Assembly: GCA_947853365.1 (NCBI GenBank)
Contig: CANTWQ010000073.1
Span: 1 to 7,987, forward strand
Source of the DNA: an uncultured Bacilli bacterium
Lineage (GTDB): Bacteria > Bacillota_I > Bacilli_A > RF39 > UBA660
DNA length: 7,987 nt
Direction of reading: 5' to 3'
Part shown: positions 1 to 7,083 of the stretch, in pieces
Layout: each line of letters opens with the position of its first letter
How positions within the stretch are numbered: position 1 is the first letter of the stretch
Notes under the pieces: generated by a model
Seen by the model: the letters and a program-made list of their open reading frames with translations, nothing else
The model's database searches: none
What the model was told of the DNA's origin: nothing
Made by a program: the position numbers and the translations under genes

Positions 1-123
1 ATTATGTTTGAAATTGGTGATGTTGACGAAGCAACAGCAAGAGAAGCACTTCGCCTTGCTGCTCACAAATTGCCAATTAAGACTAAATTTGTAACAAAAG
101 AAATGGAAAGTGGTGAGAAATAA
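1..123 (+). CDS. rplP: 50S ribosomal protein L16, C-terminal end (partial)
   Basis: The last 40 codons of a gene that begins before the window, ending in TAA at 121-123. The peptide contains the typical L16 tail, with MFEI near the beginning, then [18 protein letters not shown] and a short charged end. L16 is a large-subunit protein near the A-site side of the peptidyl transferase region and is needed for late 50S assembly; this role is family knowledge. The final A of its stop codon is the first base of the next start codon (TAATG), so rpmC translation is probably coupled to it. L16 directly upstream of L29 is the standard S10 operon order. The 5' part cannot be judged. Confidence 0.97.
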   Translation: MMFEIGDVDEATAREALRLAAHKLPIKTKFVTKEMESGEK

Positions 124-317
124 TGAAGGTAAAAGAAATAAGAGAACTAACCACTGAGGAAATCAATAACAAAATCAAAGAATCAAAACAAGAATTATTC
201 AATTTGCGTTTCCAACAAGCAACGGGTAATTTGGAAAAACCTTCAAGAATCAAAGAATTAAGACATATGGTCGCAAGATGCAAAACAGTTCTTCGCGAAC
301 GTGAGTTAAATAAATAA
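123..317 (+). CDS. rpmC: 50S ribosomal protein L29
   Basis: Encodes 64 residues, the normal L29 length. The protein is a small two-helix hairpin that sits near the peptide exit tunnel and forms part of the docking site for trigger factor and SRP (family knowledge). Visible family features are the opening [10 protein letters not shown], the central [13 protein letters not shown] stretch, and the C-terminal [10 protein letters not shown] Cys sits in the ARCKTVL segment where many homologues have Ile, a minor difference. The ATG overlaps the rplP stop by one base, and GGTGA at 112-116 can serve as a Shine-Dalgarno. The start is fixed by family alignment. rpsQ follows after 11 bases. Confidence 0.97.
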   Translation: MKVKEIRELTTEEINNKIKESKQELFNLRFQQATGNLEKPSRIKELRHMVARCKTVLRERELNK

Positions 318-328
318 GGAGGAGCATT

Positions 329-589
329 ATGGAAAAGAAATTACAAAAAGGACTTGTTGGAAAAGTTGTAAGTGATGTAAACAACAAAACAGTTACCGTA
401 TTGGTTGAAACTTACAAAAAAGATCCAAAATATGGAAAACGCGTAAGATATTCTAAAAAATATGCTGCTCATGATGAAAGTAATAAAGCGAAAAAGGGAG
501 ATGTTGTAAGAATTGTTGCAACCAAACCTATTTCGAAAACAAAGAGATACTATGTTGCTGAAATCGTAAAAGAAGCAGTAGTTCTATAA
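329..589 (+). CDS. rpsQ: 30S ribosomal protein S17
   Basis: Encodes 86 residues, typical of bacterial S17, an OB-fold protein that binds 16S rRNA early in small-subunit assembly. The N-terminal half shows the expected pattern GLVGKVVSD followed by KTVTVLVE, then [16 protein letters not shown], and a later [18 protein letters not shown] block, all characteristic of the family. The start is supported by a strong AAGGAGGAG at 316-324, just upstream of ATG 329. The neighbours L29 and L14 are those expected. Nothing is missing or truncated. Confidence 0.98.
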   Translation: MEKKLQKGLVGKVVSDVNNKTVTVLVETYKKDPKYGKRVRYSKKYAAHDESNKAKKGDVVRIVATKPISKTKRYYVAEIVKEAVVL

Positions 590-612
590 CATTAGGTGAA
601 GGAGGAAATACT

Positions 613-981
613 ATGGTACAAAATGAAAGCCGTTTAAAAGTTGCTGACAACTCTGGAGCACGTGAACTATTAGTCATTCGTGTCCTAGGTGGAAGCAAAG
701 TAAAAACCGGTAATATTGGAGACGTTGTTGTCGGAACAGTAAAGAAAGCCACACCTAATGGAACAGTCAAAAAAGGAAAAGTGGTCAAAGCTGTTATTGT
801 TCGTTCAAAATTCGGTGTAAGAAGAAAAGATGGTTCTTATATTAAATTCGACGACAACGCTTGTGTGATTATTAAAGATGATAAGAGTCCTGTTGGAACT
901 CGTATCTTTGGACCTGTAGCACGTGAACTTCGTGATGCAGATTATATGAAAATAGTATCTTTGGCAAAAGAAGTGCTATAA
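613..981 (+). CDS. rplN: 50S ribosomal protein L14
   Basis: Encodes 122 residues, the family's usual length. L14 is a beta-barrel large-subunit protein that contributes to an intersubunit bridge and is where the silencing factor RsfS docks (family knowledge). The sequence carries the strongly conserved blocks [13 protein letters not shown] near the N-terminus, [19 protein letters not shown] in the middle and [13 protein letters not shown] near the C-terminus. GAAGGAGG at 598-605 places the start at ATG 613. In many bacteria L14 opens the spc operon, but the 23 bases before it here contain only the ribosome binding site and no promoter or terminator that I can see, so it looks transcribed together with rpsQ. 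Confidence 0.98.
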   Translation: MVQNESRLKVADNSGARELLVIRVLGGSKVKTGNIGDVVVGTVKKATPNGTVKKGKVVKAVIVRSKFGVRRKDGSYIKFDDNACVIIKDDKSPVGTRIFGPVARELRDADYMKIVSLAKEVL

Positions 982-993
982 GGGAGGATATGT

Positions 994-1302
994 ATGAACT
1001 TTAAAGTAGGAGATAAAGTAAAAGTTATCGCCGGATCTAGTAAAGGTAAAGAAGGAAAAATTACAAAAATCCTAAAAGCCGAAAATAAAGTAATCGTTGA
1101 AGGTGCTAATATCGTCAAAAAACATAAAAAAGGAAATGGGCAAGAAACCGGAGGAATCCTAGAAGTTTCAGCACCGATTCATGCATCAAATGTAATGATG
1201 ATCGATCCAAAAACGAAAAAGCCAACTAGAATCGGACACACATTAAATAAAGATAATAAAAAAGTTAGAATTGCAAAAAAATCAAGCGAAGTGCTTGATT
1301 AG
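994..1302 (+). CDS. rplX: 50S ribosomal protein L24
   Basis: Encodes 102 residues. L24 is a 50S assembly-initiating protein located near the tunnel exit. The N-terminal KOW motif is clear (residues 3-30, with VGDKVKVIAGSSKGKEGKI), followed by the typical ANIVKKHKK segment and a C-terminal KKPTRIGH block. GGGAGG at 982-987 supports the ATG at 994. The last codons and the TAG stop lie in a perfect inverted repeat (1280-1300) directly ahead of the rplE ribosome binding site, listed separately. Length and motifs are normal for a firmicute L24. Confidence 0.97.
   Translation: MNFKVGDKVKVIAGSSKGKEGKITKILKAENKVIVEGANIVKKHKKGNGQETGGILEVSAPIHASNVMMIDPKTKKPTRIGHTLNKDNKKVRIAKKSSEVLD
1280..1300 (+). promoter_or_regulatory. 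Hairpin at rplX-rplE junction, possible translational control element
   Basis: The eight bases at 1280-1287 (AATCAAGC) are exactly complementary to 1293-1300 (GCTTGATT), with a five-base loop. The repeat covers the last codons of rplX, includes the first base of its stop, and ends six bases before the rplE Shine-Dalgarno (1307-1314). It has no T-run after it, so it is not an intrinsic terminator. In E. coli the S8 repressor site of the spc operon lies at this same gene junction. That positional match is the only reason to suggest a function; I do not recognise the S8-binding core here, and a chance repeat in coding sequence is possible. Confidence 0.3.
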
Positions 1303-1320
1303 TCGGAAGGAGGGTAATAT

Positions 1321-1860
1321 ATGAACCGCCTAAAAGAAAAATACTTAAATGAGATCATTCCAAGTTTAACAGAAAAACATCATTATAAAACTGTGATGGA
1401 AGTACCTAAATTAGAGAAAATCGTCATTAACATGGGGGTTGGAGATGCAACCCAAAATTCTAAGTTAATCGACGGTGCGGTAAAAGATCTAGAACTTATT
1501 TCAGGACAAAAACCAGTCATTACGAAAGCAAAAAAATCCATCGCTGGATTTAAAGTAAGAGAGAATCAACCAATTGGATGTAAAGTAACATTACGTGGAG
1601 AAAATATGTATAACTTTATGGATAAGTTATTCTCTATTGGCTTACCACGTGTGAGAGATTTCCGTGGTGTAAGTCCAAAAGCCTTTGATGGCCGTGGAAA
1701 CTATACTTTAGGAATTAAGGAACAATTGATTTTCTCAGAAATTGAATTTGATAATGTCATGAAAGTTCGTGGAATGGATATCGTATTTGTTACGACTGCT
1801 CGCTCTAATGAAGAAGCGTACGACTTGTTAAAAGCATTAGGAATGCCTTTCAGAAAGTAA
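1321..1860 (+). CDS. rplE: 50S ribosomal protein L5
   Basis: Encodes 179 residues, the usual L5 length. L5 belongs to the central protuberance and brings 5S rRNA into the large subunit together with L18 (family knowledge). Recognisable blocks are [14 protein letters not shown] (residues about 30-43), the [20 protein letters not shown] stretch, [19 protein letters not shown] in the second half, and the [14 protein letters not shown] tail. AAGGAGGG at 1307-1314 supports ATG 1321. Its partner L18 is encoded four genes downstream. Nothing appears damaged. Confidence 0.98.
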   Translation: MNRLKEKYLNEIIPSLTEKHHYKTVMEVPKLEKIVINMGVGDATQNSKLIDGAVKDLELISGQKPVITKAKKSIAGFKVRENQPIGCKVTLRGENMYNFMDKLFSIGLPRVRDFRGVSPKAFDGRGNYTLGIKEQLIFSEIEFDNVMKVRGMDIVFVTTARSNEEAYDLLKALGMPFRK

Positions 1861-1873
1861 TTGGAGGAAAACT

Positions 1874-2059
1874 ATGGCAAAAAAAAGTATGATTGTAAAA
1901 GCAAATCGTCCAAAGAAATTCAAAGTGCGTGAGTACACACGTTGTAAACGTTGTGGAAGACCTCATGGTGTTATGAGTAAATTTGGATTATGCCGTATTT
2001 GTTTTAGAGAATTAGCTCATAAAGGACAAATACCAGGTGTGAAAAAATCAAGCTGGTAA
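1874..2059 (+). CDS. rpsN: 30S ribosomal protein S14, short zinc-binding type (type Z)
   Basis: Encodes 61 residues, the length of the short zinc-containing S14 rather than the roughly 90-100-residue zinc-free form. A zinc ribbon is formed by C24-x2-C27 and C40-x2-C43, and the C-terminal [11 protein letters not shown] is the family signature. S14 binds late in the 30S head near the A site. GGAGG at 1863-1867 supports the ATG start. The gene lies between L5 and S8 as in Bacillus. Some Bacillota carry a second, zinc-free S14 that replaces this one under zinc limitation; whether this genome does cannot be seen here. Confidence 0.98.
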   Translation: MAKKSMIVKANRPKKFKVREYTRCKRCGRPHGVMSKFGLCRICFRELAHKGQIPGVKKSSW

Positions 2060-2080
2060 TTTGGGAAGGAGGATATAAAA

Positions 2081-2473
2081 ATGACTGATGTGATTGCAGA
2101 CATGCTAACAAGAATCCGTAATGCCAATCAAATGCGTTATACGGAAGTAAGAATTCCTGCTTCTAATTTGAAACTAGAACTTGCTAAGATTTTGAAAGAA
2201 GAAGGATTTATCAAAGATTATAAAAAAGAAGAAAATAACAACCAGGGAGAGATTGTTGTAGAATTGAAATACGGTGCTAACAAAGAACGTGTTATCACTG
2301 GATTAAAACGTATCTCAAAACCAGGGTTACGTGTCTATGTAAAAGCCGATGAAGTACCAAAAGTATTAAATGGTTTGGGAATTGCAATTATCTCTACATC
2401 ACGTGGAATTATGACAGATAAAGAGGCGAGACGTCAAAACCTTGGTGGAGAAGTACTTGCTTATATTTGGTAA
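2081..2473 (+). CDS. rpsH: 30S ribosomal protein S8
   Basis: Encodes 130 residues. S8 binds helix 21 of 16S rRNA and is essential for central-domain assembly; in E. coli it is also the translational repressor of the spc operon. The sequence opens with [15 protein letters not shown], has the internal [18 protein letters not shown] block, and ends with the diagnostic [15 protein letters not shown] and [16 protein letters not shown] at 2066-2072 supports the ATG. The usual neighbours S14 and L6 are present. If S8 feedback exists in this organism, the hairpin at 1280-1300 would be the first place to look, but this is inference. Confidence 0.98.
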   Translation: MTDVIADMLTRIRNANQMRYTEVRIPASNLKLELAKILKEEGFIKDYKKEENNNQGEIVVELKYGANKERVITGLKRISKPGLRVYVKADEVPKVLNGLGIAIISTSRGIMTDKEARRQNLGGEVLAYIW

Positions 2474-2493
2474 AATAATAAGGAGGTGTCAAT

Positions 2494-3033
2494 ATGAGCC
2501 GTATTGGAAATAGAAAACTAGTAATTCCTGAGGGCGTTACTGTTGAAGTATCTGAAAATGTAGTAACAGTCAAAGGACCAAAAGGGACTTTACAAACTGT
2601 TTTAACAAATCCAGATGTTTTAGTAGAAGTAAAAGACGGTGAAGTCCTTGTAACAAGAAATAATGATTTGATTCCAACACGCAGTATGCATGGAACGGTA
2701 AATTCTAATATTGAAAACATGTTAATTGGTGTAACCAAAGGATATGAAAAAGGATTGGAAATTATCGGTGTTGGATACCGTTTTCAACAAAAAGGGAACA
2801 GTATCGTAATCAATGCAGGTTATTCACATCCAGTTGAACTAAATGTTCCAGAAGGATTAACAATCGAAGTTCCAAGTAATACTGAACTTACAATCAAAGG
2901 AATCGATAAAGAAAAAGTCGGAAAATTTGCAGCCGAAGTTAGAAAAGTGAGAAAACCAGAACCTTATAAAGGAAAAGGAATTCGTTACAAAGACGAAGTC
3001 GTTCGTCGTAAAGAAGGAAAGAAAGCTGCATAA
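2494..3033 (+). CDS. rplF: 50S ribosomal protein L6
   Basis: Encodes 179 residues, the family norm. L6 consists of two tandem similar alpha/beta domains (about residues 1-82 and 83-179) and binds 23S rRNA near the sarcin-ricin loop and factor-binding site (family knowledge). Visible signatures are MSRIGNRKLVIPEGV, VKGPKGTL, the second-domain opening GVGYRFQQKG, and the C-terminal RKPEPYKGKGIRY followed by a lysine-rich tail. The start has a very strong ribosome binding site, AAGGAGGTG at 2480-2488. The 29-base gap to rplR is the largest in the window and holds only another ribosome binding site. Confidence 0.98.
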   Translation: MSRIGNRKLVIPEGVTVEVSENVVTVKGPKGTLQTVLTNPDVLVEVKDGEVLVTRNNDLIPTRSMHGTVNSNIENMLIGVTKGYEKGLEIIGVGYRFQQKGNSIVINAGYSHPVELNVPEGLTIEVPSNTELTIKGIDKEKVGKFAAEVRKVRKPEPYKGKGIRYKDEVVRRKEGKKAA

Positions 3034-3062
3034 GCTACTCGTAAGAAGGGAGAAATTTACTT

Positions 3063-3419
3063 ATGATCAAAAAAGTATCACGGAATGAAATGCGTAAAGT
3101 AAGACATGAACGTGTGAGAAAAACCATTTCTGGAACACCTGAATGCCCAAGATTATGTGTATTTCGTTCGAACAAACAGATCAGTGCCCAAATTATCGAT
3201 GATACTACTGGAACAACACTCGTAAGTGCGTCTTCAAAAGAATTGAAGTTAGCAAATGGTGGTAATGTAGAAGCTGCTAAAACTGTTGGTGAAAAAATTG
3301 CTGAACTAGCACTTGCCAAAGGAATCAAAACAGTAGTGTTTGATAGAGGTGGGTACCTATATCATGGTCGCGTAGAAGCCTTGGCTGCTGGTGCACGTGA
3401 CAAAGGATTAGAATTCTAA
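3063..3419 (+). CDS. rplR: 50S ribosomal protein L18
   Basis: Encodes 118 residues. L18 binds 5S rRNA with L5 and anchors it in the central protuberance. The basic N-terminus (residues 1-20) is followed by the RNA-binding core with [20 protein letters not shown], and the C-terminus has the diagnostic [18 protein letters not shown] and GLEF. Two Cys residues flank PRL where many homologues read ERPRLNVFRS; this is a small lineage-type change and does not suggest damage. AGAAGGGAG at 3044-3052 supports the ATG at 3063. Confidence 0.97.
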   Translation: MIKKVSRNEMRKVRHERVRKTISGTPECPRLCVFRSNKQISAQIIDDTTGTTLVSASSKELKLANGGNVEAAKTVGEKIAELALAKGIKTVVFDRGGYLYHGRVEALAAGARDKGLEF

Positions 3420-3433
3420 TAGGAGGGTAAAAA

Positions 3434-3949
3434 ATGCAAAACAAACACATTGACCCGAAAAAACAAGAGAAGACATTAGAAGAAGCAGTCGTTGAAATCA
3501 AAGCAGTTGTTAAAGTAAACAAAGGTGGACGTCAACGTCGTTTCTCTGCTACTGTCGTAGTCGGGGACCGTAAAGGTCAAGTTGGATTAGGTATTGGAAA
3601 AGCCGCTGAAGTACCTGATGCAATTAAAAAAGCCATTCAAGCTGCAAACAAAAACTTAGTGAAAATACCTTTGGTAGATGGTAGAACTATCGCTCACGAA
3701 TCTTATGGAACCAGTGGTGCCGCGAAAGTAATGTTAAAACCAGCATCAGAAGGTACTGGAATCATTGCCGGTGGAGCTGTCCGTGCTGTCCTTGAACTTG
3801 CCGGAGTTCGTGATATCTTATCTAAATCATTAGGATCTCGTACGAAATTAAATATGGCAACTGCAACAATCAATGCCCTAAAACAAACAAAAACAGTGGA
3901 GCAAGTTGCAGCATTGCGTGGAAAAACAGAAAGTGAGATTTTAGGATAA
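3434..3949 (+). CDS. rpsE: 30S ribosomal protein S5
   Basis: Encodes 171 residues. S5 lies at the mRNA entry side of the 30S subunit and affects decoding accuracy (family knowledge). The N-terminal double-stranded-RNA-binding-like domain (about residues 18-82) contains [18 protein letters not shown] and [18 protein letters not shown]. The C-terminal domain carries [19 protein letters not shown] and the [18 protein letters not shown] tail. AGGAGGG at 3421-3427 supports the start. Its TAA stop shares its last base with the rplO ATG. In most bacteria rpmD (L30) would come next, but there is no room for it here. Confidence 0.98.
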   Translation: MQNKHIDPKKQEKTLEEAVVEIKAVVKVNKGGRQRRFSATVVVGDRKGQVGLGIGKAAEVPDAIKKAIQAANKNLVKIPLVDGRTIAHESYGTSGAAKVMLKPASEGTGIIAGGAVRAVLELAGVRDILSKSLGSRTKLNMATATINALKQTKTVEQVAALRGKTESEILG

Positions 3950-4392
3950 TGAAATTACATGAATTAAAGAAAAATGAAGGCGCAACGTTTGCCAAAAAAA
4001 GAGTAGGTCGTGGACCAGGCTCAGGTTTAGGTAAAACGAGTGGAAAAGGACACAAAGGACAAAATGCACGTTCTGGTGGAGGCGTAAGTCCAATTTTCGA
4101 AGGAGGACAATTACCTTTATACAGACGTTTACCAAAAAGAGGATTTTCAAATGCAAAATTCAAAGTAAGATATGCAGCAATCAATGTAGGCGACTTAAAC
4201 AAATTTGAAGAAGGAACCGTGGTTACTCCACAATTATTAAAAGAAACAGGAATGATTAAAAAACAATTGGATGGAGTAAAAGTATTAGGAAACGGTGAAT
4301 TAACGAAAAAGATTACAATTCAAGCACAACGTTTTTCAAGTAGTGCTCTAGAAAAAATAGAAAAGTCAGGTAGTAAAGCTGAGGTGATCTAG
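3949..4392 (+). CDS. rplO: 50S ribosomal protein L15
   Basis: Encodes 147 residues, normal for L15, a late 50S assembly protein with a long basic N-terminal extension that reaches into 23S rRNA. The Gly/Lys-rich N-terminus shows the classic [21 protein letters not shown] and [17 protein letters not shown], and the globular C-terminal part includes the AINVGDLN and [18 protein letters not shown] patterns. The start ATG overlaps the rpsE stop by one base (TAATG) with no well-spaced Shine-Dalgarno: AGGA at 3943-3946 is only two bases away and GTGAG at 3933-3937 is eleven away. Translation therefore probably depends on reinitiation by ribosomes finishing rpsE. L30 is missing between the two genes. 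Confidence 0.98.
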   Translation: MKLHELKKNEGATFAKKRVGRGPGSGLGKTSGKGHKGQNARSGGGVSPIFEGGQLPLYRRLPKRGFSNAKFKVRYAAINVGDLNKFEEGTVVTPQLLKETGMIKKQLDGVKVLGNGELTKKITIQAQRFSSSALEKIEKSGSKAEVI

Positions 4393-4393
4393 T

Positions 4394-5674
4394 ATGTTTC
4401 ATAATTTGAAACAGGTCTTCGCTCCTACCAATAAAGACTTACGGAAACGTATTCTATTTACTCTAGGAGCATTGATGGTCTTTATCATCGGAACAAATAT
4501 TCAAGTTCCGGGAACAACAGATATCACTTGGAATTTGGGGTTTTTGGAACTGATTAACGCCATGGGCGGTGGGGCATTAAAACAATTCTCTATCTTTGCA
4601 CTTGGTGTTATGCCGTATATTACGGCAACGATTATCATGCAGTTGTTGCAGATGGATATTATTCCTTATTTTAGTGATTTAGCCAAGCAGGGCCCAGTAG
4701 GGAGACAAAAAATCAATAAAATCAGTAGATATATGGGTATTGCCTTTGCATTCATCGAAGGATTTGCGTTCGCATTTGCCTTCATGGGAAATACCGCAAC
4801 GGCTTTTGATTACCTATATGTTGCGACGATTTTAACTGCTGGTACCGCTTTTACACTATGGTTAGGAGATCAAATTACAAGAAAAGGATTGGGAAATGGT
4901 ATTTCTTTGATCATCATGGCCGGTATTATTGCTACCTTGCCAAGTATGTTTATTGAAGCATTTAATGGATTGGTATTAACTTCTAGTATCAATACTGTAT
5001 TAGGTGTTTTCTTATTTCTACTCTTTGTAATTGTATATTTTGTTATTATTGTGGGTGTCATCTGGGTACAAGAAGCAGATCGTAAAATTCCTGTACAATA
5101 TGCAAACAAATCGACAAGTGTGTATGGCAATCAATCATTTATGCCAGTGAAAATCAATTCAGCAGGAGTGGTACCAGTCATCTTTGCTTCTACATTCTTA
5201 TCAATTCCCGCTGCTATTGCACAATTCATAAATAATGCTGATTTTACGAATTTCGTAAATCAATATTTATCATTTACGACACCAGTTGGATTTCTCATCT
5301 ATGTGTTACTTATTTTCTTCTTTGGATATTTCTATACATTTATTCAAATGAGACCAGACGAATTATCGAAAAATCTACAGAATAATGGTGGATATATTCC
5401 GGGTGTCAGACCTGGAAAAGATACAGAAAAATACGTAAGTGGAGTTTTATCACATTTAACAGTCGCAGGAAGTCTTTTCTTAGTGATTATTGCAGGCTTA
5501 CCGATTGTATTTAGTGCAATCATCAATATGATTCCAAACATTAGCTTGTCATCTAATGTAACCATCGGTGGAACCGGACTTTTGATCGTTGTGGGTGTTG
5601 CCCTAGAGACATACAAACAACTAGAAGGAAGCCTCGTCACCAGAAGTTATAAGAAAGGATATTCTAGACGATGA
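4394..5674 (+). CDS. secY: Protein translocase subunit SecY
   Basis: Encodes 426 residues, close to firmicute SecY length. This membrane protein forms the channel that moves unfolded proteins across or into the cytoplasmic membrane, with SecE, SecG and the motor SecA. About ten hydrophobic segments can be traced (roughly residues 20-37, 65-86, 113-131, 140-158, 168-188, 200-224, 256-279, 294-316, 352-378, 391-407). Family signatures are ALKQFSIFALGVMPYITATI in helix 2, GLGNGISLIIMAGI, RKIPVQYA in the cytosolic loop, FMPVKINSAGVVPVIFA, and GGYIPGVRPG in the SecA/ribosome-contacting loop near residue 332. GAGGTGATC at 4381-4389 is an unusually long match to a typical 16S 3' end. The stop overlaps the adk start by four bases (ATGA). 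Confidence 0.98.
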   Translation: MFHNLKQVFAPTNKDLRKRILFTLGALMVFIIGTNIQVPGTTDITWNLGFLELINAMGGGALKQFSIFALGVMPYITATIIMQLLQMDIIPYFSDLAKQGPVGRQKINKISRYMGIAFAFIEGFAFAFAFMGNTATAFDYLYVATILTAGTAFTLWLGDQITRKGLGNGISLIIMAGIIATLPSMFIEAFNGLVLTSSINTVLGVFLFLLFVIVYFVIIVGVIWVQEADRKIPVQYANKSTSVYGNQSFMPVKINSAGVVPVIFASTFLSIPAAIAQFINNADFTNFVNQYLSFTTPVGFLIYVLLIFFFGYFYTFIQMRPDELSKNLQNNGGYIPGVRPGKDTEKYVSGVLSHLTVAGSLFLVIIAGLPIVFSAIINMIPNISLSSNVTIGGTGLLIVVGVALETYKQLEGSLVTRSYKKGYSRR

Positions 5675-6327
5675 TTTCCCTCATTTTACTAGCACCACCC
5701 GCCGCGGGGAAAGGGACACTATCTCATCTACTGGAAGAAGAATATCATCTAGAACATATTTCAACAGGAGACTTGTTGCGTGAGGAAATCAAAAAAGAAA
5801 CACCTCTCGGTAAACAAATCAAATCCGTGATCGATGAAGGAGCCTTTGTAAGTGATGATGTCATCATTCGCTTGATTGAACAAAAACTTACTTCTCCTTC
5901 TTGCAAGAACGGTTATATCCTAGATGGCTTTCCAAGAAACATTGCCCAAGCCCAAGCCTATGATGCGTTGTTAAAAAAGTTACATCTATCTTTGGGAAAA
6001 GTATTGCTATTGGAAGCAGATAAAGATTTACTAGAAAAAAGAACCGTAGGCCGTCGTATTTGTGAAAATTGTGGCGCAATCTACAATATCTATGTGAAAG
6101 AATCGCTGCCAAAAGAAGAAAATATTTGTGATCGTTGTCATGGGCCTCTCATTAAGAGAAAAGATGACAGCATAGCAGTATTTCAGGCTAGATATCAAAC
6201 CTATTTAGAAAAAACACATCCTCTCATTGACTATTATAGGGGAAAAGGTGTATTATATACGATCGATGCCACTACGGGAAAAGATCAAATGCTTGTTTAT
6301 GCGAAAAAAATCATAGATTGTGAGTGA
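5671..6327 (+). CDS. adk: Adenylate kinase, zinc-lid type, variant P-loop
   Basis: Encodes 218 residues of a long-form adenylate kinase, which interconverts ATP + AMP and 2 ADP in the cytosol. The P-loop is at residues 8-16, reading APPAAGKGT where E. coli has GAPGAGKGT, so two usual Gly are Ala while GKGT is kept. STGDLLR (31-37) and DGFPR (85-89) form the AMP site. The LID (about 128-166) has GRR and a four-Cys zinc site, C131-x2-C134-x18-C153-x2-C156. The catalytic arginines R37, R89, R124, R128, R163 and R174 all appear present, so activity is likely. The usual DDxEETVRxR segment reads DDSIAVFQAR. It overlaps secY by ATGA; AAAGGA at 5654-5659 is a modest ribosome binding site. A TGA-TAA double stop ends the gene. 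Confidence 0.95.
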   Translation: MISLILLAPPAAGKGTLSHLLEEEYHLEHISTGDLLREEIKKETPLGKQIKSVIDEGAFVSDDVIIRLIEQKLTSPSCKNGYILDGFPRNIAQAQAYDALLKKLHLSLGKVLLLEADKDLLEKRTVGRRICENCGAIYNIYVKESLPKEENICDRCHGPLIKRKDDSIAVFQARYQTYLEKTHPLIDYYRGKGVLYTIDATTGKDQMLVYAKKIIDCE

Positions 6328-6332
6328 TAAAT

Positions 6333-7079
6333 TTGATAACAATGAAAAGTGATCGAGAAATTGAATTGTTGAGGGTGGCAGGCAATATTGTCTATCGTAC
6401 CCATCAATATTTGAAACCTTTTATCAAAGAAGGTATCACGACCAAAGAATTAGATCGGCTCGCCGAGGATTTTATTCGTAAACAAAATGCAACGCCATCT
6501 TTTAAAGGATACGATGGCTTTCCTGGAAGTATTTGTACAAGTATTAACAATCAAGTAGTCCATGGCATTCCTGGCAAAACAAAATTAAAAAATGGAGATA
6601 TCATCTCAATTGATATTGGTGCTTGTTTCAAAGGATATCATGGAGATTCAGCATGGACCTATGCCGTTGGAGAAATCTCTGATGATAAAAAATATCTTAT
6701 GGAACATACCGAAAAAGCATTGTTTGAGGGACTAAAACAAATCAAACCGGGAAATCGCATTGGCGATATTGGTCACGCAATTGAAAACTATGCAAAACAG
6801 CATCATCTTGGCGTTGTGGAAGAGTTGGTTGGACATGGAGTTGGAACCAGTGTTCATGAAGATCCAGAAGTTCCAAATTATGGCTTGCCTCATACCGGAC
6901 CAAAATTAAGAAAAGGAATGGTCATTGCAGTTGAGCCAATGCTAAATTTAGGAAGCAAAGAAATTTATGTTTTAGATGACGAATGGACAATCGAAACTGC
7001 CGATGGCAGTCCATCCGCACATTTTGAACACACCGTGGTAGTGACAGAAGACGGATACCAAATTTTGACGGGAGAGTGA
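6333..7079 (+). CDS. map: Type I methionine aminopeptidase
   Basis: Encodes 248 residues from the TTG start chosen here. The enzyme removes the initiator Met from new proteins whose second residue is small. It has the pita-bread fold with all five metal ligands visible: D94, D105, H168, E201 and E232, a constant three residues lower than the E. coli numbering, plus the catalytic His77. There is no N-terminal zinc-finger extension. Three starts are possible: GTG 6324 (GTGA overlap with the adk stop), TTG 6333 and ATG 6342. TTG gives [14 protein letters not shown], matching the family's usual MITIKS opening, and has a weak GAG eight bases upstream; the others lack a ribosome binding site. Expression is probably coupled to adk. 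The gene identity is firm; only the start is uncertain. Confidence 0.95.
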   Translation: MITMKSDREIELLRVAGNIVYRTHQYLKPFIKEGITTKELDRLAEDFIRKQNATPSFKGYDGFPGSICTSINNQVVHGIPGKTKLKNGDIISIDIGACFKGYHGDSAWTYAVGEISDDKKYLMEHTEKALFEGLKQIKPGNRIGDIGHAIENYAKQHHLGVVEELVGHGVGTSVHEDPEVPNYGLPHTGPKLRKGMVIAVEPMLNLGSKEIYVLDDEWTIETADGSPSAHFEHTVVVTEDGYQILTGE

Positions 7080-7083
7080 AAAG

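Noticed and set aside
2409..2738. Open frame on the minus strand opposite rpsH-rplF (109 codons)
   Set aside because: It lies fully antisense to two well-supported ribosomal genes, has no recognisable protein pattern and reads as a shadow of their codon bias.
3034..3062. Largest intergenic gap (rplF-rplR) checked for a promoter or terminator
   Set aside because: Its 29 bases contain an AGAAGGGAG ribosome binding site and only a trivial four-base inverted repeat with no T-run.
4099..4107. Strong AGGAGG sequence inside rplO
   Set aside because: It encodes the conserved Glu-Gly-Gly of L15 and has no start codon at a suitable distance downstream, so it is not an internal translation start.
3870..4202. 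Two minus-strand open frames opposite rpsE-rplO (110 and 71 codons)
   Set aside because: They overlap each other and the conserved coding of S5 and L15; the low-complexity Pro/Phe/Leu composition comes from the Gly/Lys-rich L15 N-terminus read in reverse.
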